A stretch of 64,000 nucleotides of DNA from Lithobates sylvaticus (Eukaryota; Chordata; Amphibia; Anura; Ranidae): positions 121,787,490 to 121,851,489 of the forward strand of contig CM053032.1 in NCBI GenBank assembly GCA_028564925.1. The letters are read 5' to 3'. Numbering within the stretch: the stretch's first letter is position 1; each line of letters starts with the position of its first letter. A model generated the notes under the pieces. The model saw only the letters and a program-made list of their open reading frames with translations, was not told the DNA's origin and did no database searches. Shown here piece after piece: positions 22,076-33,029 of the stretch. A program made the position numbers and the translations under genes.

Positions 22076-22864
22076 AGGCTCAATATTTATAAAATGTATA
22101 TACCGCACTGTCCCTTTAAATTAAACGTAAGCCGCCAGCACAGCAAGGGATCAATATTTCAAAAAAGTGTTAGAAAATAGAAAAGTGCAGCGCTCAAATA
22201 CAAATCACATATAAATAAAAATAGTGACAAAATAAGAAGTGGCAAAAATTAATGAAAACAGTACTGATAAATCATGCACCAGTGCTCTATGTACACAAAA
22301 AACTGTGACAGTATATTGTATATAAATCCTCATAGATGAGAAAAATTTATCAGAGGGATCGTCCAAAATCCTGTTAGTAAAGTCTAAATAAATCCAGAAG
22401 TAGATAACGTGATGGTGATTCAAACAGTGAAGCAAAATATGCAGTCTGACAAGTGATGTTCAGTAGGTGAAGTACCGTATTTATCGGAGTATAACACGCA
22501 CTTTTTCCCCCTTAAAATTGGGGGAAAGTCGTGGGTGCGTGTTATACGCCGATACCCCCCAAAAAAATGACAAAAATCGGTTGCGGCGCCGAAAAATGGT
22601 GACCGCGGCCGAAAAAGGCCGAACCGCGGACGAAAAAGGCCGTAAAAAGCCGAAGCGCGGCCGAAAAAGACCGAAGCCGGCTGTTCAGCGCCGCTCGTAG
22701 TCCCGCCTCCCTGCGCTCGCTCCCGAAACAGCAGGGAGGCGGGACTCCGAGCGGAGCCGAACAGTCGGCTCTGTCTTTTTCGGCCGCGCTTCGGCTTTTT
22801 TCGGCCGCGGTTCGGCCTTTTTCGGCCGCGCATGCGCGGTTTGTCTCGCGGCGGGAAATTTAAA

Positions 22865-23310
22865 CGTCGGCAAGGCTGCAAATGACGCTGGCAAACTGCA
22901 AATGACACTAGCAAGCTGCAAATTACACTGGGCAAGCTACAAATGACGCTGGGCAAGCTACAAATGATGCTGGGCAAGCTACAAATGACGCTGGGCAAGC
23001 TACAAATGATGCTGGGCAGGTTGCAAATGACGCTGGGAAAGGCTGCAAATGACGCTGGGAAAGGCTGCAAATGACGCTGGGCAAGCTGCAAATGACGCTG
23101 GGCAAGCTGCAAATGATGCTGGGCAAGCTGCAAATGACGCTGGGCAAGCTACAAATGACGCTGGGCAGGTTGCAAATGACTCTAGGAAAGGCTGCAAATG
23201 ACCCTGGGAAAGGCTGCAAATGACGCTGGGCAAGCTGCAAATGACGCTGGGCAAGCTGCAAATGACGCTGGGCAGGCTGCAAATGACGCTGGGCAAGCTG
23301 CAAATGACGC
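22865..23310. repeat. 21-bp minisatellite, array 1
   Basis: About 21 units of CTGGGCAAGCTGCAAATGACG with small variants (AGGTTG, GGAAAGG, GATG). Since 21 is a multiple of three, all frames stay open and give artefactual repeats such as LAQRHLQ and ICSLPSV. They are not genes. Confidence 0.9.
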
Positions 23311-23431
23311 TTAAATGTAAGTTTTTTTTTTCCCCTAAACTTCTCTCCTAAAACTTTTTTTCCTTAAAATTCCCTCCTAAACTTGGGGTGCGTGTTATAC
23401 GCCGATAAATACTGTAATCAAAGATTTTAAA

Positions 23432-23900
23432 CGTCGGCAAGGCTGCAAATGACGCTGGCAAACTGCAAATGACACTAGCAAGCTGCAAATTACACTGGGC
23501 AAGCTACAAATGACGCTGGGCAAGCTACAAATGATGCTGGGCAAGCTACAAATGACGCTGGGCAAGCTACAAATGATGCTGGGCAGGTTGCAAATGACGC
23601 TGGGAAAGGCTGCAAATGACGCTGGGAAAGGCTGCAAATGACGCTGGGCAAGCTGCAAATGACGCTGGGCAAGCTGCAAATGATGCTGGGCAAGCTGCAA
23701 ATGACGCTGGGCAAGCTACAAATGACGCTGGGCAGGTTGCAAATGACTCTAGGAAAGGCTGCAAATGACCCTGGGAAAGGCTGCAAATGACGCTGGGCAA
23801 GCTTCAAATGACGCTGGGCAAGCTGCAAATGACGCTGGGCAGGCTGCAAATGACGCTGGGCAGGCTGCAAATGACGCTGGGCAAGCTGCAAATGACGCTT
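23432..23900. repeat. 21-bp minisatellite, array 2
   Basis: It repeats array 1 unit for unit, in the same variant order, with one additional unit (the GGCAGGCTGCAAATGACGCT unit occurs twice near 23840-23880). A shared variant order means this is a recent segmental duplication, not independent growth. Confidence 0.9.
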
Positions 23901-25049
23901 AAATGTAAGTTTTTTTTTTCCCCTAAACTTCTCTCCTAAAACTTTTTTTCCTTAAAATTCCCTCCTAAACTTGGGGTGCGTGTTATACGCCGATAAATAC
24001 TGTAATCAAAGATCCGCCACCATTAATATTAGGAGGCTTACCAGAGTGATTGGACACAGACGGGTGTACACCCACTGAGTCAATCAGACTTAAAATGGGT
24101 TATGATACCCAAGCGGATAGTTACCAAAAAAGAGGGCACATGGCGTAATTCTACAAAAAAATGTTTTACAGCATATTTATTGAGAAAGAGTAACACTCAC
24201 ATTTAGTGATGACAATCAAGCGCTTTGAAAGAGGCAGTAACAGTGGATTCAGCAGTCCTTTCCAACGTGTTTCGTCCTATTGGACATCTACTGGGGTGCC
24301 ACTGTCCTTACTGCCTTTTTATAATGTAATGAGCCCCCCGATCGAACCATGGCTCCAAACGTCTTCCAACATTGAATTCGGCTCATTTCCGGGTAAAACA
24401 AAGATGGCGCCGAGAGCGTGCGTTCCAAGCCTCGTTTAGAGACAAACCAAAAAAATGGAAATACATGTCAAGCGTAATAATCAGATAATGGGCTCGACTC
24501 CGGGTGACCAAAGATGGTGCCGGCGGCATGCAATACAAACCTCGTTTTGGAATAAACCAAAAAAACAGAAGTATACATCCGGCAAGATGACCAGCCAACG
24601 ACATAGACTTCCGGGTGTCTGCACAACATAATAGTAATATGTAAACCTCGTATTAAACGAGAATAGAAACAAGGAAAAAACATGCTGCACTGTCCATCAA
24701 AAAGTGAGTGCATAACCGCGCACACATCAAACCACCCTAACAGTGGGAATGGGCCGGTCAAGCAATCGCTGGAAGCGATATCCAGAAAATATAAAAAAAT
24801 TGCTTAAAAAATTAATCAATTACAAAAAATCTAAAAAGATTTTCATATATAGTATATAAGAATAATGCATTCAATGTGAGGACTAGAGCCATAATTCAAT
24901 ATAGGGGCCCTACCGCAGAATGAACTACATGTACAATATAATAAAATAAAATAAATAAAGCATACATGATCTACAGAATGAATTAACTAAAAATCACGAT
25001 AATGCCATAAGAGAAAGACAAATTAATCAATTAAAAATATATACATTAA

Positions 25050-26045
25050 CCACTTGCCGACCGGCGCACGACGATATACGTCGACAGAATGGCACGTACA
25101 GGCAGGAGGGCGTATATATACGTCCCTCCTTAGCCTGTCCGTGCCATCGGGAGCGCGCCGGGAGCGGCGCGGTCCCGCGCCGGTCGGGACCCCCGTGAGT
25201 CCGATCGCGGTCCCCGCGGACTCGATCGCCGCGGGGACCCCCGTGATCGTCTCACGGGGCGGCTGAACGGGGAGATGCCGAGATAAACAGCATCTCCCCG
25301 TTCTGCCTAGCAACTAGTGACGCCGATCTCTGCTCCCTGTGATTGGAGCAGAGATCAGCATTCACTAGCTGACAGCCACGCCCCCCCACAGTAAAAAACA
25401 CACCCCTAGGCATAGTTAACCATTACACTGCCCCCTTGTGGTTAACCCCTTCACTGCCAGTGTCATTTATACAGAAATCAATGCATTTAAATGCATTAAT
25501 TGCTGTAAAAATGACAATGGTCCCAAAAATGTGTCAAAAATGTCCGATGTGTCTGCCATAATGTCGCAGTCACAAAAAAAAATCGCAGATCTTCGCCATT
25601 AATAATAAAAAAAAAATTATTAATAAAAATGCTATAAAACTATCCCCTATCTTGTAAACGCTATAAATTCTGCGCAAACCGATCAATAATCGCTTATTGC
25701 GATTTTTTTTACCAAAAATATGTAGAAGAATACGTATCGGCCTAAACTGAGGAAAAAAAATGTTTTTTTATATATTTTTTGGGGATATTTATTATAGCAA
25801 AAAATAAAAAATAATGCATTTTTTTCAAAATTGTCGCTCTATTTTTGTTTATAGCGCAAAAAATAAAAACCGCAGGGGCGATCAAATACCACCAAAGAAA
25901 GCTCTATTTGTGGGAAAAAAAGGACGTCAATTTTGTTTGGGAGCCACGTCGCACGACCGCGCAATTGTCAGTTAAAGCGACGCAGTGCCGAATCGCAAAA
26001 AGGGGCCTGGTCCTTTGGCTGCAAATTGGTCCGGTCTGAAAGTGG
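25050..26045. mobile_element. TTAA-flanked MITE, about 1 kb, complete
   Basis: The ends CCACTTGCCGACCGG and CCGGTCTGAAAGTGG form a 15-bp imperfect inverted repeat. TTAA lies immediately outside on both sides (25046-25049 and 26046-26049). The left third is very GC-rich with several inverted repeats; the rest is A/T-rich. A fragment lies in the chromovirus LTR at 18495-18726. There is no transposase; mobilisation by a piggyBac-type enzyme is inferred from the TTAA target. Confidence 0.8.
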
Positions 26046-26115
26046 TTAAAAATGTATATATTAAAAAAGTAATAAAGATGTACATTCATACCCACTAGGA
26101 CCAGGATCAGACTAA

Positions 26116-27545
26116 TTAAGATTGGTTAATGAATGCGTTGATATCCCACTCAACGTTTAGACCTAACGGTGAGTAGGACTGCAATTCAAAAATCCAAAAA
26201 GTTTCTAATCGCGAAACGCCACAGGTCATGACCCCACCCCTCCAAGTGGGAACATATTTGTCGATGATGAGGAACTGGGACCCCGTGGGATTGCGGTTAT
26301 GATACTGTCTATAATGTCTCGGCACATTATATTTAGTGTCACCACTTAAAATTCCCGCAATATGTTCACCCACCTGAACGGAAAAAGCACGTATTGTGCG
26401 ACCAACTTATTGCTTACCGCACGGGCAGGTGATCATATATACAACGTGCTTGGTCGCACATGTACAAAATGTCTTAATAGGATACATTTTATTGGTAACG
26501 TTGGATTTAAATTTCAAAGTTTTACGCCTCCCACAGGAATTATAACGACAAACCGTACACTTCTTACATAGGAAATATCCCACCATATTATGAAAAAATG
26601 TTGGGCGTTCTGGAGGATCGATAACATTAGGGGCAACTCTAGCTCTTAAACAATGAGCCCCTCTGAAAATCACTTTGGCTTTTTCTGGTAAAATGGTCCC
26701 TAAAATCCGGTCATTCCTAAGCACATTCCAATGGCAATTAATAATAGCCTTAACATCCTTGTGTTGTACTGAAAATTATGTGAACATAGAGCACTTAAAA
26801 GTTTCATCGGGTTCCCGTGGGGGTTTTGTTAGTAATAGGGAACTCCTATCTGTCATGACAATACTTTTGTAATTCACAATCGATACTAACCGGATCGTAT
26901 CCTTTTTCGATGAATCTCTGTTTTAATGACTGAGCCTGAACCAAAAATGTATCCACATTAGAACAATTTCTGCGTAACCGCAAAAATTTGCTTTGAGGGG
27001 CCGACTCAAGCCAAGATCTATGATGGCAACTATCACTCGGTATAAAACTATTCTGATCGGTGGACTTAAAATGGGTTTGAAATATGAACTTGCGCGAACA
27101 AATGCTTATCTCCAAATCTAGGAAATGAACCTTTGCTGCACTAAATTCAAACATCAAAAATATTCCTCTGTCATTATGATTAAGGGAAGTAAAGAATTCC
27201 TTAAGAGACTCAGGGGAACCATCCCATAGGAGGAGGATGTCGTCTATATATCTGGCCCACAGAACCAATGATGGTCTGTGTTCAGAATAGATGACATCCT
27301 CCTCCCATTTGGCCATAAACAAATTGGCAAGACTAGAGGCGAACATCGCCCCCATTGCTACGCATTTCTGTTGCAAGAAAAATTTGTTGTCAAACCAGAA
27401 ATAGTTGTGAGCCGTAGCGAACTGTAATAACTCAATGATGTACTGGCTCTGATTGACTGTAAGGGAGGGGTCACGCTCCAAATAATGGTTAACGGCATCC
27501 CGCCGCCTTCCTCCCCCTTTATCCCCCTACGCTCCACCACCTGAT
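26116..27545 (-). pseudogene. Penelope-like RT plus GIY-YIG endonuclease
   Basis: An open stretch 26846-27481 (211 residues) holds RT palm motifs: FLQQKCVAMGAMFASSLANL, then LWARYIDDILLLWDG with the catalytic YIDD. Downstream frames hold the linker with CKKCTVCRYNSCG (Cys-rich) and the endonuclease block HVVYMITCPCGKQ. After an in-frame stop come VGRTIRAF and the LETFWIFELQS block with its catalytic Glu. The N-terminal RT fingers are missing upstream of 27545. Interruptions make it inactive. Confidence 0.85.
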
Positions 27546-27599
27546 CCAGATAGTAAGTTTCCTATACTAAAGCATTGGACAACGATGCCTGAACGGTAT

Positions 27600-28973
27600 A
27601 AAGCAGCTGTAATGTGAGTACATCGTTTGCCTTACACGCTAGTCAGAAGCATACTCCATGGGAAGGTAAGCTTGTAACCTTATATGAACCGCTTAAAGCC
27701 TACCTGAAGTACTTCAATAGCCCTGAAAAGTAAAAATATTTCTGAGGCAGGACTTTTATGGCAGCTTTTGTTCTATCTAAGTGGTTATTATAATAACCCG
27801 GAGCCTAAATATATGGACAAATAAATGCAGAAAGCAGGATCCTTGATACAGCCCTCTCTTTGTTTGTACCTCTATATCTCTATTGGCAAAAAAGGAAGCT
27901 TAAAAGGCAAAGGCTGAAGTATTGTGAACATGTTTGTTACTTTTAATTTTAACATTTGTCATAAGCATATTTCTTTGGAAAGTAATCTTGTAACTGCATT
28001 GGAGCTGCTGGAGGCCTGACTGAAGAATATCAATAGCCCTGAAAGGTGAGGGTACTTCTGTCGCTGGACTCTTGGGTCATCCTTTGCGCAACTTTTGCGG
28101 CTTCCTTAATGTCTGATGGCTAGTTAAGGGGATAAGCAAAAGCGGAAAGCAGGACTTTATTGATACGGCTCACTTATTTTGTGCGTCCCCCTACCCTAAA
28201 CCGGTAATAAGATACTTAATGAACAAATAGCTTTCGACACCAAACATCGGGTGGAAAGTGCCCCTGCTGATTTGTAGGGCCGAAGGAAGTAAAAGACTTT
28301 TCGGTCAAATTCGGTGCAAAAAGATAAGAGAAACAACGAATGATTTTTATTCTTCATTCAGGTTGTCCCTGGCTCTGTTCTCACTGGGTGTCGCAGGCAA
28401 AAGACACGACTTTTAGCCCTGGGACTGGAAATCTGGAGTGACCCAGTGGGTTAGTCCCTCCCAGCCCCTCCCCCCTTTTTTTTTTTTTGTGTATCCGTAG
28501 TCGGTCCCCGGTAGTTCCGCTACCCTTTCCTTTGTCTCGTTTGTTGGTGTAGCCGGTACAAATTTAATATTACCCAGTTTCCAGGTAAAAAATATGCAGC
28601 AAAAAATGCAGCACCAAGGAGCAAGACGTAGGAATAACATTTAGATGCTGGATTCATTGGTGCAGTTTTATCTTTCATAAAAACTGCTCAAGTGAGCCTG
28701 AATACTTAATCTGCAACTCGTGCTGCATTCCGTAAAACTCAATAGTCCTTACTCTCCCTGCGTCCATATCCTTAAACGAGGTCCCCAAATACAACTCCCT
28801 CAATTGCTCCATTAGTTACAGAGGACTTTCTTTGACTCTCTTGATAGAACCCGGTTCTCAGATTTCCTTGTCAGCTTTAGAAGACTTAAAACGGAAATCA
28901 GCGGAGTAGGGCAGTGAAGAGCTGAAACAATATCAAACTGGGGAAAAGAATAAGAGGAGTTAAAAAGGACATT
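27600..28973 (+). promoter_or_regulatory. L1 copy B 5' UTR with two tandem monomers
   Basis: Two diverged units repeat with a period of 316 bp. GGTAAGCTTGTAACC at about 27665 matches AGTAATCTTGTAACT at 27981, and CAATAGCCCTGAAAAG at 27715 matches CAATAGCCCTGAAAGG at 28031. GAAAGCAGGA is also shared. Tandem promoter monomers are known in mouse L1, and the same role here is inference. Unique leader sequence follows, with a CCCTCCCCCC-T-run at about 28466-28490, up to the ORF1 ATG at 28974. Confidence 0.6.
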
Positions 28974-29672
28974 ATGAGTAAAGATACAAATAAACCGTCT
29001 AAGAGATTGTCCGCAAAAGGACCGAAAGGCAATACGAGTACAATAAAGCATTACCTCAGACAGGGAGCAAGTCCGACAACATCAGGGCTTGAACCTCCAC
29101 CAAAAATCAACATAGAGAGGAGTAAAGGAATGGAAAGGAAATCAGAGGTGGCTCACGATCATTCAAGAGCCGAGTATACAATTGAGAGTGAGTGCGATAT
29201 GAGTAGAGTTGATGACCCGCAGGCAGGAGCTCAACTCCCAACTAAACTGGAAATGGAGGAGATGCTGTTGAGACTCGAGAATGCGATAAAAACAGAAATT
29301 AATATTATAACAGAGGATATGGGACATTTGCTGACTAGGATGGAGGGGGCGGAAAGGAGAGCTGACAATATGGAACAAGAAATTTCTGATCTAAAGACCC
29401 AATTGAAAAGGACTCAATTAAATCAGAGGGACACCTTATTTAAGATCGAAGATCAAGAAAACAGAGATAGAAGGCAGAATTTGAGAATACGAGCCATCCC
29501 TGAACATAGAGGGGAAGATCTGGAGAAAATAATTAGAACAATATTTGTCCCGATTAGTGGAAAAATCGAAGTTCAGTTTCCTAAAATCGAAAGGGTGCAC
29601 CGCGTCGGTAGGACAGAATTGTTAAAAGAGGGAGGAAAAGAAAGAAGAAAAGGAAAGAAAGGTAAAAAATAA
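28974..29672 (+). pseudogene. L1 copy B ORF1, C-terminally altered
   Basis: The 232-codon frame starts MSKDTNKPSKRLSAKGPKG. It has a basic N-terminus, a long coiled coil (about residues 85-160, heptads through MEGAERRADNMEQEISDL), then the RRM start ENRDRRQNLRIRAIPEHRGE. It ends in a lysine-rich GKERRKGKKGKK where the C-terminal domain should be. The 29673-30020 stretch carries G-rich sequence instead, so the chaperone domain is lost or displaced. Confidence 0.8.
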
Positions 29673-32600
29673 GGGGAAGCAGATTAAAGGAATGTCATGC
29701 TAACGTCGGTCGGCTCACTTTCATATCCGGGAGAAATCTGGGATGTGAGTGAGTATGAAAGGGCAGGCTCAGAACTCCACCTTGCCATGGATCTAGAGTT
29801 CGAGGGAAGTCAAGAGAAGATGGCACCCTCTGACTCAGAGACCCAGGGTTGGGTTAGAGAGGGTAGGGAAGACGAGGACGGGGAAGGGGGAGGAGGGGGT
29901 AAGAGCAAGGGGGGAAGGGTGGGGAGATGAAGGGGGGGTGTGATGGGGGGGGGGAGGGAAACCCCACTGCTATGTATTGCTTAAAGGCCCCAGAAAGAAA
30001 GAAAATATAATAGGGAAACGATGACTGAAATTAACTGTCTTACATATAACGTAAGAGGCTTGAATTCCCCCGGTAAACGCTACAAGGTTTTAGAGGAGGT
30101 TAGGAGATATGGGGCTAGCATTGCTTTTCTACAGGAGACCCATTTGTCTCATACCTCAAACATCAAACTATTCTCAAAGGCATACCCAACTTGGTACTAT
30201 GGGGATACAATTTCAAATAGAGCAAGAGGGGTGGCCATTGGGTTTGCTAGGGATACACACTTCAAATTGGAAGATAGAAAGGTAGATGTTAGAGGGGAGG
30301 TACCTCTTTTTAAGGGGCACCCTCTACGGGACAACATTTACTCTAGCTAATATATATGCACCCAACACAAGATCCATAAAATATCTCGAGGCGACCCTAT
30401 CAAAATTAAGGACCTTTAAGAAGGGATATGTAATCTTAATGGGGGACTTAAACCTTACTATGGACCCCGATATGGATAATACGTCTGGTGTTCAGGGGAC
30501 AGGGAACGTTCAGCTAAAACTTTTAATAAAAAGGTTGAGCATGGATCAGTTGGTAGATGTATGGAGGATCCAGCACCCACAAATAAGAGATTATACGTTC
30601 TACTCCCCTGTACACAAGACGTACTCTCGACTTGATTATGTATTTATTGACCATGGATTATTGGAGAGAGTGATTAAAACTAACATTGAAATAGTCTCAC
30701 TGTCAGACCACGCCCCTGTCTCCATGAAACTAAATGTCCCAGAATATAAGCAACCCACGAGCGGGTGGAAGTTAAACGACGAGTTATTACATGATAATGA
30801 GATACGGGAACATGTCAGAAAGGAACTTGAATGTTTTTTTCAAACGAATGATAATGGCGAAGTGTCAGGGGCTCATCTCTGGGATGCTCATAAGGCCTTT
30901 TTGAGGGGGATTTTAATAGCTCAGGCATCTTGGAAAAAAAAGAAAAGGGCGAGAAGAATTCAGGAACTGACGGCCGAAATTAATGAAATAGAACAAAAAC
31001 ATAAGAGAGATCCGGCCCACAACCAGGAAACATACCAAGAATTGGTCGGCAAGAGGGAGGATTTAAAAGAGTTGACTGAACAAGAGGCTAGACAAGTATC
31101 TAATAAGATTGCAAAGGAACGTTATTTATGGGGGAACAAATCAAGCAAACATTTAGCTAGAATGCTTCAAAAAAATAAATCAAAAAATCATATAGAAAAA
31201 ATTCAAACAAAAAAAGGAGAGATGAAATACGTATCTAAAGATATAGCATCGTCTTTTAGAGATTACTACGAAGATCTATACTCAGTGGACCTTAGGGGCA
31301 ATAAAAAGGGAGATAACAGAGAGAAAATAAACGACTTCTTGAGTGGGGCAAAACTGGTCACCCTAGGGCCCGAGGAGAGCGAAGCACTAGAAAGACCCAT
31401 CTCTGAGGAGGAGATACTTGGAGCGCTAAATAACTCACCTTTGGGCAAGAGCACGGGCCCCGATGGGTTCACAGTATCCTACTTTAAAACTTATAAAGAG
31501 ATTTTGATCCCTAGACTTCAGCGATATATGAACGGCTTGGGGACGGATTTTGGCATGAGTGAGGCCTCTCTGTCGGCGACGATTACGGTACTGCTGAAGG
31601 AAGGTAAGGATGGATGAATCTACAGAAGGATTTCAATTTTCTGCGGAAAAAACAAATAAAATATTTGGGAATAGAACTATCTAACACCATAGGAAAATGT
31701 ATAAAGTAAACTATCTCCCACTACTAGATGTAAGAAAAAAAAAATGCCAAGAATATATGACGAAGCCCTTATCGTGGTTAGGTCGGATAAATGCCATAAA
31801 AATGATGATACTGCCCATTATAGCCTATAAGTTCCAGATGCTCCCAATCCCACTCCCAGAACAGTACCTGAGGAAACTTAAAGCCCTGATTATAAACTTT
31901 GTGTGGAAACAGAAGAAACACAGAATATCATTGCAAATCCTAAAACAAGATAAAAAGCAGGGTGGCTTAGCGGTACCGGATATTGAGAATTATTATTATT
32001 CAATAGTTTTACTTAGAATCCCAGAATGGGGGAAAATGCACAGTAATAAGAGATGGGTTAATTTTGAGGAAGCACTTAGCGAAGCACAGTTGGGTAAGAT
32101 TCTGTGGAATCCCCCAAAGTTTAGAGTACTAGGAGAAAAAACACATATAATCACACGGAATACTTTTAAAATTTGGGATAAGATATATAAAATTTTTAAC
32201 CAAAAATATAATTCACCATTAATCGCACTCAAAGAGAATGATTTTTTTCCACCAGGGAGAAAAGAGTTAGGCGGAGATTGGATAATAAATGCCAACACAC
32301 GTCTAGGGGAAGTAATAGGTAAGGGAAAAATTTTGGCACTTCAGGATTTACAAAAAAAAATGAATTAATCACGATTGACGGATGGCGATATCTCCAGTTA
32401 GGTCATTTCGTCAGGTCACTACCCCTCCCCTTAAGGGATGCCGGTGACTTGACAAAGCTGGAACGTATATTTACAACAGAAAACACTAAAAATATAATAT
32501 TAAAAATGTATAAATTACTATTGGAGAAGGACAGACCGGAGATGCCGCCATTTCTCAAGAAATGGGAGAGAGAGTTGGGTGTACAATTAGACATAGGCAC

Positions 32601-33029
32601 GGTTAAGAAAATATTAAAACTTGTTCATAGTTCGGCGGTTGATATAAAGACCGCAGAAATGAACTATAAGTGTATGGCTGGGTGGTATGTGACCCCCGAT
32701 AAATTAAGCAAATTTCAGCAAGGAGCATCCGCTGACTGCTGGAGGGGTTGCAAACAAAGAGGGACTATGGGTCACTTGTGGTGGGATTGTCAAAAAATAA
32801 AAAAAAATTGGGATTCTATACTAAAATATATTAAGGAAATAACAAATGTTGAGGTAAAAAATGACCCATGGGTCGTTTTGATGCATGCCCCCCCGGAAGG
32901 AGCTAAGCAATATAAAGGTTCACTGATCCCTCATCTGCTAAATGCCGCGAAACGGGTGATCCCAAAGAGGTGGATGGACCAGGAGAGTCCACCGCTCTGG
33001 GAATGGGTGGATGCGGTAGAAAATACATA

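Larger units (their letters stand above)
22473..24004. mobile_element. Non-autonomous element with TACNGTATTTATCGG ends and minisatellite core
   Basis: The left end TACCGTATTTATCGGAGTAT and the right end (reverse complement TACAGTATTTATCGGCGTAT) form inverted repeats of about 30 bp. Inside are a CGGCCGAAAAAG-type foldback (22590-22840) and a 21-bp tandem array. The array with the right end is present twice in tandem (22861-23427 and 23428-24012). I see no coding sequence and could not assign a superfamily. Confidence 0.7.
22080..27545 (-). mobile_element. Penelope-like element (PLE) with two insertions
   Basis: A PLE encodes an RT related to telomerase and a GIY-YIG endonuclease. The coding part is 26116-27545. 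The long 3' region, read on the minus strand, includes the GGACGAAACACGTTGG motif near 24255-24275, which I recall from vertebrate PLE tails. It is split by a TTAA MITE (25050-26045) and a minisatellite element (22473-24012). Assigning 22080-22472 to the same 3' region is less certain. The 5' end is truncated, which is common for PLEs. Confidence 0.65.

Noticed and set aside
22865-23310. CRISPR-like array
   Set aside because: The repeats are directly adjacent 21-mers without unique spacers, in a vertebrate transposon.
22420-23891. Long open frames with QLAQRHLQ or ICSLPSV repeats as a repeat-protein gene
   Set aside because: They are translations of a 21-bp minisatellite, which stays open in every frame; there is no start context, domain or unique flank.
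24206-24761. Small frames in the PLE tail
   Set aside because: They are short, unrelated to known families and explained by non-coding PLE 3' sequence.
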